64,000 nucleotides of DNA, taken from positions 81,012,716 through 81,076,715 of the forward strand of contig OY720642.1 of the NCBI GenBank assembly GCA_963169105.1. The letters are read 5' to 3'. A program made the position numbers and the translations under genes. This stretch comes from Ceriagrion tenellum (Eukaryota; Arthropoda; Insecta; Odonata; Coenagrionidae). Positions 12,491-25,700 of this stretch are shown piece by piece. Under the pieces are notes generated by a model, which searched no databases, was not told the DNA's origin, and worked only from the letters and a program-made list of their open reading frames with translations. Every line of letters begins with the position of its first letter. Position 1 is the first letter of the stretch.

Positions 12491-13914
12491 CTCTAATCAT
12501 CTTCAGAGAGGACTTACACAAATGTGAAAATTTTAGTAACTGCTCCCATGTATGAATAATTTCCTAGGCAGCAAGCTCTATAATGGTACCAATATTTTTT
12601 GGTTGAGAAATTATTTTTTTATCAAATTCAATGGGAAGCTTGTTAGTGGTCGAATTTGGCTACAGTTTTAATTTGGTCACTGCAAACTGTTAGAAATGTG
12701 AATGTATCTCTGAAAATGATTCTTGCCAATGAACTCTCTTCAAATTCTATGGAAGCCAAGCTAAACTGTGAGATTCATCTTTTCATCATTTCTCATTTTT
12801 TGTGAATTTTTATGCATATTTGGACATGATGTGGAAGTTGAGGAGTTAAAAATGTAGCAATGGGAGGACGGTTTTGTCTAGCTATGCAAAAATGAGTGGT
12901 TGTGATCAAATGTTATGCTCATTGAAATGCTGCCTTGGTATGTTTGTAATGTTAATTGTTGATAAATTACTAGTTTTCAATCATTTATGTCAAGTTTTTT
13001 TACTGGATCTAGAAAGTAATGAGAAACAATTTTGTAAGGAATGTTGTAAATATGTAAATTCAGTATTACCTCTAGCTATCCTTTATATGAATGAATAACA
13101 TGGAATTTATCAGTCCACTGTAAGCTTTCTCAGAAAATTTCATTGTAACTTCTTCAAAAGATTAATTTGGTCAGTGACCAGTCTTTATAAACTATTATCT
13201 AAAAAGCATAGCACCATAAAGAAATATAAATATTTTATTTATAATTTCTGTATCATTTACCAAACCAATTTAGACACACTTGACTGTGATCATGGATTGA
13301 CAGCACCTACTTCTGTTAATTGAAAACTAGGTAGCTTCCCTGAGGCCAGAATGAAATCTTAAATTTTGAAGTTGCTAAAATCATAGTTGCTCCTAACCAG
13401 AGAAAATGAAATTGGCTTTTCTAGGTTTCCTTAGGCCAAATAAAAAATTTTCCTGGTCAAAATATGTTCTTTGGTGTGTATTTTAAATAGGGCAAAAGAA
13501 TAACACCAGAACACATAATGCATGTATCCAAGGGGGAAAAAAGTTTCCTAAAAACTAGAATACCAACACTTGCTTTGGGAGAAATTCAGCATCCTTCCTG
13601 ATGACATATTATTCCTGGTCTATGAGGGAAGTTTGTACAGCATGGTGGAGGACTCATCACTCGCATCAGTGATGGATAGCTTGTAGCTAGCCTGCCCGGC
13701 GCTATTTTCTCTCTGGCCACCATACGAAGGTACATTAGTTAACCTTGTATGAATTTGAACCTTAGTAATTACCTTTCTTTCTCTGGAGTTAAAAGTATAA
13801 TGAAATGCTAAACACCACATATGAGCACTAATGCCTGATTCAGCCTAAGTACTAGAAAATGCCCTAGCAAGCACAGTCAGTAAAACTTAAGAAGGCTTCT
13901 GCTGTTTTCTTGTC
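12491..13914 (+). other. FAM210A 3' UTR and downstream flank
   Basis: No coding features. A possible poly(A) signal AATAAA lies at 13439-13444, which would give a 3' UTR of about 0.95 kb. Between there and the Penelope-like element nothing was recognised. Confidence 0.4.
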
Positions 13915-14075
13915 TATTAATTTTTCTGGTTCTTCCTGCATTGGAGCATAATGGTGGGCGACTGTTTCACCGGCATTCCAGTCAGCATCATCAGGTTTGA
14001 ATGTTCAGGATAATTGTTGGCCACTAAAAATAAACTAAGGGCTCTGGTCCATTAAATATCCATTAGGGTCTAGCC
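13915..14075 (-). repeat. PLE left terminal repeat (inverted)
   Basis: The reverse complement carries 'CTAATGGATATTTAATGGAC', 'TGGCCAACA', 'CCTGATGATGCTGACTGGAA', 'GTGAAAC' and 'GCAGGAAGAACC'. The same ordered blocks occur on the plus strand at 17170-17316 with about 85-90% identity by eye. The CTGATGA...GAAAC order recalls a hammerhead core, but the intervening stem fits poorly here. Confidence 0.75.
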
Positions 14076-15299
14076 TGGACAGTCGGTACTTCTCATGATA
14101 ACTCAAACCATTTGATTGAGATTATACAGAAGGCCACAATTGACGAGGCGAATTAACATATTAGTTTTGACAAGTTGTCCTAGTTTACTATCATTCCTGT
14201 TGACTATGCCAAGGAGGTCTCGAGATCCCTAACAGAAAGAGGGGTACCTAAAGATGTTCAAAAAATGGTGAAATTTTTCCTAAAAATTCATATTTATCGT
14301 GGAATAAAGAAATTTATGATCAAATGAAAGGGGTGGCTGTGGGATCTCCCCTTTCCCCAGTCATCGCTGACCTTTCCATGGAAGAATTTGAATGAGAAGT
14401 GATGGATACTTCTGAAAAGGGACCCAAACTTTTTGTAAGATATTTCGACGACACTTTCGTAATATGGCCTAATGGGACCAAAGAGCTGACAAAGTTCATG
14501 CAGCACCTCAACAGCCAAAATACCTCCAATTTACAATGGAAGTGGAAGGAAACACTGAGCGTCCCTTCCTGGATGTCCTCATCACCAGGGAATTGGATGG
14601 CTGCTTAGGTCACTCAGTCCATAGAAGGAAAACCCGTGCTGACTGGTACTTGAACAGCAAGTCTCACCACCATCCAAGCTAAAAAGTGTCAATCATTAAA
14701 ACCCTACACCACGTGGCACATGCCATCTCTGATACATCTTTCCTTGCTTAAGAGAAACCACATGTCCAACACCACTCCTGTCTGGCTTCAACAGAATGAG
14801 TATAGCCAAGATGTCATCCTTCATATTGCCAGAAAGGAAAGAAGAAAATGTGATATAGCCCTAGATATGAGCAAAGGCATACACACTTTTACCGTACATG
14901 GCCGGTACTTCAGGAAAGATTGCAAGAATCCTCACAATGAAAGGTACAATGTAGTGACATAGTTTCAAAGTGATAAGAGGACATCTGACCTGTTTCCAAC
15001 TGATAAAGTTCCACCGCCAAAGGATATTTGTGAAGTATTGTACAAGGTGAAATGCAGTTGTAGCATAATGTTCATTGGCCAAACTTTGAAATTCCTTGAA
15101 TGTAGAACAGAAGAACATCAGAGAGTCACCAAAAATGAGCAATTATGCCATTCTAGTGTTAGTGAACATGCCGGGTCAGCACCTGACAACGTAATAAATT
15201 TTAAAGATATTAAAATCATCACCAAAGAAAATAACTACTTCCCTTCGATGATATGGGAGGCAGTCGTTAAATCGTAAAAAAAATTGTTAGGAATCCAAA

Positions 15300-17081
15300 A
15301 AACACAGGGAAGATTGTAACTAGCATTATTAAGAAAATAAGTAAAAAGGACTCAGCTGGCCATGATGACATACATTGCTCTCTGCTAAAAAGCATTGATA
15401 ACTCTTCGGTGATTCATGTCATCACACACCTAGTCAATGAATCTCTCACTTCTGGCATTTTCCCCCACAGGCTAAAGACAGCTAAAGTAATTCCAGTGTT
15501 CAAAGGAGATGATGCTCATAATGTGAATAATTATAGACCCATTTCCATTCTTTCAGTTTTCTCTAAGATTCTTGAACAAGTAATGTATAATAGACTGTTG
15601 TGCTTTCTAAGCAAGTACAATATTCTGTCTGATTCCCAATTTGGTTTCTTGAAAAACAAATCGACGGAAACTGCCATAAATAAATTCATTCACGATGCTC
15701 TACTTGAACTTGATAAACAGAAGAGTGTGATTGGGGTCTTCCATGACCTTAAAAAGGCTTTTGACTCAGTCGACCATACAGTGCTACTGAGGAGACTTGA
15801 AAACTATGAGATCTCTGGGATGGCCAACCAATGGATAAAATCATATTTGACAGGAAGGTCTCAAGTAGTAAAAATGTTCTCAGCAGAATCCAAATCCTTT
15901 ACTACTTCAAGCCCCTTGGTGATAGAAAGAGGTATTCCCCAAGGATCAATAATGGGTCCCCTATTATTCCTCATCTACATTAACAATCTCCCCAATCATT
16001 TTATCAATGGCTCAGTATATATGTATGCTGATGTTACAACACACTTGACCTCCTCCATAACCCTAAATTATGCTGGGGTGCAGAAAAATATCGACTGCAT
16101 GAGCAATTGGTGCAATGACAACTTAGTTGTTATCAACAGTGATAAAACAACATTCATTCACTTCCACCCCCACCAAAAAAAGATAACCTCCTCCCCACTG
16201 CTGAAGCTAAATGGATCTTCTCTTAAGCCCTCCTCAGAGACAAAATTCCTAGGGATACATGTTCATGAGTCACTATCCTGGGAAACTCAGATAGATAAAA
16301 TATGTGTTAAAGTTGCCTGTGGTTGCTACCTACTTAGAAAAATTGTGACCATTGGTGATACTGCTACTGCCCGCACGGTTTACTATGCATTTATTCATAG
16401 CCGGCTCAAATATGTAATTACTATTTGGGGGCACTCACATAATCTTTTTCGGCTATTTATTGTTAGACATCAAAAATGGGCAATAAGAATCATGGTTAAG
16501 ATTCCAAAGACAAGCAGCTGTCGACCTTATTTCAAAAATTTAAAAATTCTGACTCTTCCATGTCTGTATATTTTCCAGATGGTAATTTTTGTGCATCAAA
16601 ATTAAGCCCTGTTTAACCTGAACACCAATGCTGATGTTCATCAGTACAGTACCCGAGGCTGTAATGAAATTAGAATAAGAGCTCACAACTCAGCCATGTT
16701 CGCAAAGAGTCCTGGTTATGCTGGAGTCAAATTCATGAATGCTTTACCAAAAAACCTGAAGGAAATACATAGTTTCCACTCCTTCAAAACTCAACTCTAT
16801 AATTTTCTTTGTAATCATCAGTGCTACACCTTTGATGAATTTATGTCACTTTCACATAAAAAATGAATTTCCTTTTTATTATTTCAATGCAGTGTTTATC
16901 ATGTTGTAACACTTGGTTTATCTCTTCATGTTCTTGTGTACATACATATTCTTTGTACAATTCTTATGTAATGATTTGCAGTTATATCTATTGTGCTGTC
17001 TGTAAAAAGGCAAAATGACATGTTCCATACTTGTGAAAAACTTGTCCATTAGGAACCAATAAAGTATTATTATTATTATTG
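15300..17081 (+). mobile_element. 5'-truncated LINE (Jockey/CR1-type RT) inserted in the PLE
   Basis: One frame runs from about 15300 to 16865 with a single internal TAA at 16603-16605. It starts KISKKDSAGHDDI and continues [88 protein letters not shown] and KFLGIHVHESLSW, all standard LINE reverse transcriptase blocks in order. The C-terminal block GVKFMNALPKNLKEI ends at 16865. The catalytic box reads YADV where YADD is expected (about 16024-16035), so the second metal-binding Asp is lost. The element ends in a poly(A)-signal-like AATAAA and a (TAT)n tail at 17065-17080. The endonuclease and first ORF are missing. It is recent enough to keep a long frame, but inactive. Confidence 0.88.
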
Positions 17082-17169
17082 CTATCTGCTCTCCTCTAGT
17101 TTCCAACAGATTTTCAACAATCCAAGACTGCCCAACACCTCAGCCATTCAGAGCACTCAGGACTACACC

Positions 17170-17316
17170 CTAATAGATATTTAATGGACCAGAGCTCTTA
17201 GTATAATGGCCAACAGTGCTCCTGAACCATTGGACCTGATGATACTGACTGGAATGCTGGTGAAACTGTCCACCAATATGCTGCAATGCAGGAAGAACCC
17301 AAAAAATTCTAAAATA
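17170..17316 (+). repeat. PLE right terminal repeat
   Basis: Inverted partner of 13915-14075, from 'ACACCCTAATAGATATTTAA' to 'GCAGGAAGAACCC'. It shows where the PLE resumes after the LINE insertion. Confidence 0.72.
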
Positions 17317-17467
17317 CTAAGTCAGTGTCTAAATTGGTACTTCTCGCTTAATGAAAACGATCTGATTCTGACTTGGACAAGCACATTTCCATGCCAATTT
17401 CCTATAACTGCTAGACCCATTTCAAATTTCCACAGCTGATACCAGCTTTCCAGGCCTGTAGCGATAA

Positions 17468-17741
17468 ATAGTTGAAAATATGCACAAACTACACACTGTT
17501 GATTTTTTGATGAGATCTAGGTGTTAGGAATTCCTCATTTGTTAATTAAGGTCTCTCTAAAGTGCATACATGTACCATTTCCTATGTATAAGGGCTGGTA
17601 TTTTCTGGCAAATATCTTGGAAAGTAATGCAGTAAGGAGTTGAATATTTGGTGTCAATGGAAGGGTGATATATTTTTCTTTAAAATGAGACTAAATTCAT
17701 TGATTTATAGGTAAAATGATATTACGCTCAAACTACCTTAA
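17468..17741. mobile_element. TTAA inverted-repeat element, copy B (left-truncated)
   Basis: It shares the right half of copy A: ACAAACTACACACT, GTGCATACATGTACCATTTC, and the end GCTCAAACTACCTTAA. The left half is absent. The copy begins about 150 bp after the PLE terminal repeat. Confidence 0.65.
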
Positions 17742-19712
17742 GCACGAGAGTCCTTTTAAATGCAAATACTCTTTTTTAGTACCTACTTAACAATATTTAT
17801 AATATATCACTCTCATTATTGTGATTTAGATAACTATTAGGGCGTAAAGGTTCCTTTAATTTACATTGGTATTTATTTTTCACTATTCTACTTATCGTAA
17901 TCTGGATCTCTGGAATGTGTGTGCATAAGCTATCCTCTCTCCGTCGACTGGGTGGTGAATTGTCCTCACACTCCTGGATCTCATCGTAAGTATAATTGCT
18001 GCAACTTCCGTGGTCTCTCCAAGATGCTTAAGAATAACCCTTCTTTGGGAATACTTTTATATTGAAATCTGCACGCTGCTTTCTCTCCAGATCTCTTCAC
18101 CTTCGCTCTTTCTGTGTCCTCCTATGGTTGACACTCCCTCTTACTCGCCCATCCATAGATTCCTTATGTTGCCTGTTTACTTCCCCGTACATCCTTAGTT
18201 TTTCGCTGTATGGCATTGATTTATCTGTAAGCCCTTAGTTTCTGTTATGATAAATATTAACCTTTCTTACACATTCTTGGTTTCATATTGTTACCTTATA
18301 ATTGATCATATTATTTTACTATTTTCTTTAATTGTAATAACTTCCCAGGCCTCAGAATAGCCGTTTAGTTACAAGACACAGTGAATTTGCAAGTACTGTA
18401 GTAAAAAGGGAAGTCCCTTGTGAGAAAAATAATACACCATGTAAAATGGAAAATAAAACAATTGTTTAAAGGACATGAAGGTGTTTGCAGGGGATGGGGT
18501 AGGATGGAGGGCTGCATAAAATCAAACTGCAAATGCAGAGAGTAAGTTATGTATAATTTAAATAGCACAGTTATTTTTAAAGTCTTTGAGAATTTACATA
18601 ATTCCATACTCTTCAATCACAATTCACACAGTCATTTCTTACAATCATAACATGTGAAGTAAAAAAAAAACTATCCAACAATATTGCAGATAAATATAAT
18701 ACCAGCCATGGCACCAGGTTCACCAACATCATTAAATGCAATGGAATCACTTTGCCGAATGGGTGGTTTCAAGCACTATTCATTCACAAATCCAAAATAC
18801 ACTTTACAGAATGTTCAATAGTATACAAGGCAAAATGTTGTCTCAATGGATAATTATGTTTCGAAGCTTGAAAATGTGATATTTGGTTCAGTTAATCTTT
18901 CAGTATGGGTCTTTGTGGAATGAATTAATAATGTGGGAATGCTAATGTGATGCTTCACTGTGGTAAAAACAAAATTTACAAGGCAATGAATATAAAATAT
19001 GATTAATGGCCAACCTTATCACATAAGTCACACATTTCAGGTGGATAGTAGGCTGAACACACCAAACCACCTGTATGTTAATGTATCTTGCAAAAGAATT
19101 AAAGCTATGAACTGTAACATATAACTGGGTAATTCCAATACTTACATTTATCTATTTACACACACAAAGTTCACTCAAACTCACACTGGTCGTTCAAACA
19201 TTACTCAATTTCACACCTAGATCACAATATCACACAATGTTAGCAATTTCACATGATTTCACCACCTACATTGGATCTTCTAGAGAAGAGGTTATGTCCA
19301 CACCACTGTGATTTGCCAATCCACATACTATGGAAATATGGTGAACATAGTAGCCCATATATGTATATATTGTCTATAAGTACTCCCTTACAATGAAAAA
19401 TCATTGACACTTCACTGATATTAAACAGTTTTCTCGAAGAGTTAAAAGGTCAGGGATAAAATTTCTGGGGGGTTTATAAAACTTAACACACACTAAAAAA
19501 TCAATCCCCTAGATCACTGCTAGAAGATGAAATGGGCACAAGAGCTATCATATAGCTTTTACTGCTTGTGCTGAATAAACCACATGCCACGAACAGTGTG
19601 TTCCAACACAATTTGAACCATGAAGTGTAAAAAATACAATGCTTTTGGATGATGGAAACCACAGGGTTTTTTCTTGCATTGAAAAAAGAATGAATAGCCT
19701 GTCTCGAGTGCC
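17742..19712 (-). other. TM9SF4 3' UTR and downstream flank
   Basis: No coding exon or transposon domain recognised. The part nearest 19712 should be TM9SF4 3' UTR. I could not place its poly(A) site. Short open frames at 18010-18198 and 18365-18616 look like chance. Confidence 0.4.
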
Positions 19713-22700
19713 TCAATCAATCTTAACTGCAGCATAAATTTTCCTAACAAATGCATAGGCAGCAAAGAAACCGATAGTGCCAGTAAGAAGCCAAAATGTC
19801 AAAGCCATTAGTGTTGTATAACCAAAGTACAGCAAAGTGGGAATAAATTCTGAAATCTCAAGTTTTGTTGCAAAGTAGAAAACAGAATAGGCAAAAACGT
19901 ACACAGCTGATCCTCCAGAGACAATGAAACTTCTCCACCACCAGTGATAATCCTGAAAAATATTTTACAAATATAATACAATGCAGTTTAATTATTCAAT
20001 CAAAAATCAATGGAATAAAGCAATATATTGAATTATGTAAAATCATATATATAGCAGATATCCTGGAACATTAGGAAAACAGTGCAAAACATGAATGCAT
20101 ATTTTTTTCCAAGTAACAATAAATATTTCAAAAATTCACAAAAGTGGGATTTTTTTACAACTGCCGGGCAGAAAGGCAATAAACATTGGTAACCTCCACA
20201 GGAAAAATGTTTCCTTGACCAGGAATCAAGCCAAGGACCCGTAGTTTCCAGGCCAATATGCTACCCAGGACTACATATTCCAACTGCAATACTTGTACAA
20301 TCTACAGGAACCAGCTGTGATGCATTAAGACTTCCTTGTAATTGGATTTTAGGAAGAGTTCTTGGGTTACCAAGAGTTGGGTATTACAGCCATTCTACGG
20401 CTGAGGAAAATGAATTAAGAATTATGCAACAGAGCAATTTCCTAGAGATCAACCAAAAATTGCCTCTAGAATTGGTAATCCTGGGATGTATAGAGGTCAC
20501 CACATTGGTTCAGGAAGCTGAAGGGTTTGTTTTGTAAAGTTTCCCAATCTTTCTTTAGTTTCTTGTTTAACCCTTTCAACTCTTAAGGCATGAATTGTGA
20601 TTTGTTCCAAGTGATGAAGTTCAGTTTTTTGCATATTTACATTCAGCACGATGAAATATGATGCATGTCACTACAAATTTTAATTTTTGAAGCCTCTTTT
20701 TTATCATTATAACTGTTTAAACTTTGGACGTTCTAGAACGTCCTGCGCCACCAGCAAGACTATTGTGTGGATTGAATACATTCTCAGTAATTCCCCTCCC
20801 ACGATTTTGTATCATGAATGAATAATAAACCTTAATTGCCGTTGAGCTCATAATCTCATGAGTTTATCCAGTTTATAAACTCTTCTTACACTTTGCACTC
20901 ATTGAATCCTCTCGGTTATAAAATATTGTGCTGATATCAATAAAATTTTAGAGAATGCGATTTATTTTGAAAACTTCAAAATAAAATTCCTTATTTGGAA
21001 GTACAACTGCCTTTTCGCTCAGTATTTTGATCAGGAAAGTACTTAATACAAATTTTAGTTCAGGAAATGGATTGCTAGCATCTTTAATTGCCAATATCAT
21101 AGTAAGCCATTGTCTGCGTTCATAAAAGTACAAAATTCCTGCAGTCAGTTTTAACACTTAAAATAACCAAAAATAACAAAAATCATAAAAATACATCTGG
21201 ATAGAAATTTGTTTTTAAAACTACAGTCAATATTTACATAATTTTAACATTTGATGTTCCTGTGATGATTTATGAAGGAAAGGAAAATGCATAATTACGG
21301 GTTTCCCTCACAAGCTGCCCAATTTGTGGGACTGTGCGTCCTAATCCCTCGCTTGGCACTTTTGATCTTGCCTTGTTTATTTCATATTGTGATGGATAAT
21401 GTCACCAAATTTGCAGTGTTCCACAATTAAAAAAGGTATTCCAATGTTTCTACACCGCAGAAAAATTGTTTTTAAGGAAATAAATCGTCATATCCATGCA
21501 TATATCGGTTTAGGGGTGGTTGTAAAGTATTTTTGGGTAGAAAGGAAAAGTAGACGAAAGGAGACGGAATGGGGAGAAAGAAGTTGGGTTTGAAGGGCTT
21601 AAGGGTGCCGGCAGCTGAGTGAGACTCCCCATGGGGCGAGGGATGGGGGGAAGGGCTCAGAGCATTGACCACACACTGGTCACAGAGAGAGTAGGCCGAT
21701 GGTGAGGGTGTATGGTGGGTCTCAGTAAAGAGTGGAGCGAGAGGAGGGATTAGCTCAGGAGAGGCCTTCAAGCAGGTTTTGCAATGACTGAATCACTAGG
21801 TCTGGCCTGAAGAAAGGCTGGGTTTGGATGAACGGCAGGCAGTGGCGAACGGCTAGCATGGAGACGGAGGGTGGGGATCTCTTGGTGAGGGGTTAGCAAG
21901 GGTAACAAGGAGGAAAGTGCATGGCAGAACAATGTCACGGTCAGGGGTAAAAGGCATCTAGCTTGGAAGGGGTTGCTAGGCTGCTAGGTTGTTTAGGCTG
22001 CTAGAATTTAAGTTATCCCTTGATTTACTATATTTTCACCATAATCAAGAACTAGAATTTTTGAATATTTGCAATGCAATTTCATCCCCCCCATTAACAC
22101 TTACAAATTTTGAAACATTCCATGAATTATGACAGTTGACCAGGAGCAATATGGTGGCAAAGGCACTAAACACCTATGAACTGACGACGTACGTCAGCAT
22201 AAAATTTGTGTGACCCTAAGTTTGAGGCTGAAGTTAGAGAGAATGCCTGAGCCAATATGGAGCCAATATAACAAAACAAATGTCTATCAACAGCCTGTTT
22301 TATTTTCTGTGGAGTAGTTGTAATAAAATTTTTTTTATTTTTGTCAAAATACTCTCTCTTGCATGTTAATGAAAAAAGAGCCCATTTTTAGTATCAAGCA
22401 GAAATTCCTCAATTTTCTAGATTACTTCATTATTACTTTCGGTTCAATCACCGTAATAATTTATTTTTTCTCATCCTTCGGCATTTTCTAAACCTCCATA
22501 AGTTTTTTCTGAAAGTTCCAATTTTTTTTACTATATTCGTTAAAAAGCTGTTGTTAATTTGGCGGAAGAACTAAATTTCCATTTGTATGGGTCATAGGGA
22601 CCTGATCCCAAAACCGGTGCGTTTGTATTAAATTCAGTATTATGACCCTATAACATCTTAAAACAAGAAGCCAGAGGAATAATTTACAGCAATTATCATT

Positions 22701-25700
22701 TATCACATTTTAGCAAGGATTTATGTGGGTTTACACTCTGTGAATCCACAGTATACTGATTGGTTCCGTTTTGTTAAAAGAAAAGGCACTTCCTGCAACA
22801 GCAAAATTGGGCACTCATGACATCAAATCATCACATGGCTCGATAGACCATTTCAAAATGCAATGTAAAACTGTCTAAAACAGCATCTGTGGTGAATCTG
22901 AAAGCGCACAACTATACATGATCATGTTGATGGCTAAGCTCATATGAGCATTTTTACTATGGATGAGACAGGTCTTTTATTTAGTGATATACTCCCACAC
23001 AAGACCCAAGACTTCAAATATGTATATACAAAACTATAAACTGGAAAATAACATTATATATAAAAAACTATACTCCTTCTGCCAGGAATAAGAATTAACA
23101 GTAATATCTTAGCACAAATACTGGATAAATTAAATTAATACTTACCTCGCCACACAACTGGAAATAAACCATCACAATGGAGATTTGAGAACAGGATATG
23201 ATGAGGATTATAAATACTAGAAACAAAAATCCAAACAAATAATAGAACTGATCTTCCCAGATGGCAGTGAAAACAAAGAAGAGTTCTATGAACACAGCTC
23301 CAAATGGAAGGACTCCAGCCATCAATGTACTGAAAAGTAATGGTAAAGGATAACATAATGAGCTTCATGAAAGTGATCAACACAGAGTCAATTGCTATAG
23401 ATGTAATCACCAAAAAGGACAGCTGAGGCTTTTATACTATTCCCTAATAAATATTTCATGATTTCTCAGTTGCGTACAAACAAAAAACTGCCTTTCCATT
23501 GTCTGAATGACACCTTCAAAAATGTGAACAAACATGTGCGTGAAATTCAGAGAGAAAAAAATTGTTTGGGCTCTGTTTTATAATAATATTTGTCCTAATT
23601 CACAATGACTGCTGGGCCCTTTCAGATTGAAAATGCCAACTAATAAATTTCCTACAGAACCTCCATTCTTATTCATGGATTACACAACAAGAGATGAAAT
23701 ACTCTACATTCAACTGATCCTTATTTTCACTGATGAAAAATCATTTAACCATGGTCAGTCAAAATAAGCACACTCATTTGCTCAAAGCATTTTCCAGTCA
23801 TAGATGAGATTTTTTTAGTTTCACATAAATATATTTATCACAAATGGGAATTACTGCAACTCTACAGCTAAGGAAAATGAATTAACAGCAATACTCACCA
23901 AAGAACAGGATGCATGTACCAGATCTGAGGAGGAACCTGCCTTGGAATTTGATTTGTACGGACAGGATGCCTAAATGGTTGTTTTCGGAATCCGAAATAG
24001 AATCCTAGGAAGACAAGTGGTAGAGAAATTCCAAACCACAAGCAGAGAAGAGCAACCATCGTCGGAAATGGAACAGCTCCACTGGAGTGCTTTCCCCAAA
24101 TGAAGAAATTGAGGAAAAAGCAAGTCCCAAAAACGATTCCAGGATAAAGTGTTGCAGTCTGTAAAAGCAATAAATATGATGTATGAGAACAAAAGAACAT
24201 GAGCTCTTAGTTGTCAAAATCTCATGAATTTTTTTTCGCATTGCAAGTACAGTAAATCATTGATTTTACATAGATGGAGGCACCAAAAACATGGCAGTAT
24301 ATAAAATTATAGTGTAAAATCAAGGGTTGATAAAAATGCATGATGTAATGAAAAGTTTCAGATATCTTCATTGTATTTAAAAACCAAGCCTAGAGACATA
24401 AAAATTTATTTTGATGAGAGAATTTGATATGAACTACAGCAATTGAAGGCATATAAGACAACAATATTTCCTTAAAACAATCGCTTAAAGATCACCCCAA
24501 GTCTTTAACATGAAGTCCACACCTCTCATAGGCCCAAGTCATCCCCAATACTCTCTACTGAGGGCAAATTTCACCCCAAGTGGTCTGTAATACTCAGCCC
24601 TTCTCTAAGCATTATTATTATTCATACACTACACAATTGTTCAGAACAGTAATAGAGTCGAGAGTAGAGTACTCCTTTTGAATATAAGTATCCACCTAAA
24701 ATCCAAAATTTTCATTTATATCTTTGGAAACTGAGACCTAATTATAACATTAAATCAGAAATGACATGAGTGGTATTTTGTGAACCTCCTAGATGTTAAG
24801 CACAAAAACTATGCCAAACACAATTGCATTGCATGTTGCAAAAATGCAATATTCCATGCTGTATGGTATTGAAATATCATCAAGATGGAAAATTAATGAG
24901 ATAGTAAGAGTACTTCATGAATTCTTAAATTGGTTGAGTACATGAAAAATGATCCATTTACAACAGGTAACTCAGCTCAAGGGGAAAAACATTCTCACGA
25001 CATCAAACACATTGCAGGTTGTAGAAGGTCTTAACAGAGACGTCATAAGGCTGTGACAACATAACAACGTTAACATGAAAAAAGACTAACGCAATAATAA
25101 AAACAAACTTTCCGTAAATTCCTCAAAATATATTTTGCCATGTACCATTATGGGCTATGTAAGCACAGTTCTCTTTCTTTCTGTTATTATGCAACTCTGG
25201 CTGAAGAATTTCTGAGAGGAATTTATTTTCATGGTTGGAAATAGCTCCCCTTCCATCCTAAGGCTAACAATACTTGGACATAAGTGATTCAGTATTTCCT
25301 CAAGTGTTCAGAATGTACAGTATATCATTTTGAAGGCTTCTGTGATACTAGAGAGTAATAAATAAAATATAATATCATCATCAAATAAGTATAAATATGC
25401 TTTGAAATACCAAGCCTATGATGAAACCAGACAAGACTGATGGAACTGTCTCCAGTATTAAGGCATATTATTCTGGCAGATATCACACATCACACCTGTT
25501 ATAACTCTGTCGAAATAATTCTATGCATTTTGGAAATCCGAGCATTTAGTGCCATATAGCCAGTGAAAATCGCAGGAAAATGCAGCACATAGATATACTA
25601 CTTAATATGTAAGATTCTGTTGTCATATTCAATAGCTTTGGCCAAACTGGAAAAATATTTAAAACTGCATAACATTCGAGGAAAATTCAACCACAGGAAC

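Larger units (their letters stand above)
13915..17316 (+). mobile_element. Degenerate Penelope-like retroelement with inverted terminal repeats, split by a LINE
   Basis: Reverse transcriptase: FSWNKEIYDQMKGVAVGSPL and SPVIADLSMEEFE near 14290-14395, then the catalytic palm block LFVRYFDDTFVIWPNGTKEL at 14430-14488 with its Asp pair intact. After frameshifts come ERPFLDVLITRELDG and WYLNSKSHHHPS (14560-14680). The GIY-YIG nuclease follows at 15030-15277: VKCSCSIMFIGQTLKFLE, EEHQRV, then the tail to VVKS. The GIY-YIG tyrosines are altered (SIMFIG). At least three stops or shifts break the frame. A terminal repeat at 13915-14075 is matched in inverted orientation at 17170-17316. A LINE is inserted at about 15300-17081. 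RT plus GIY-YIG is the defining combination of Penelope-like elements. The copy is dead. Confidence 0.82.
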
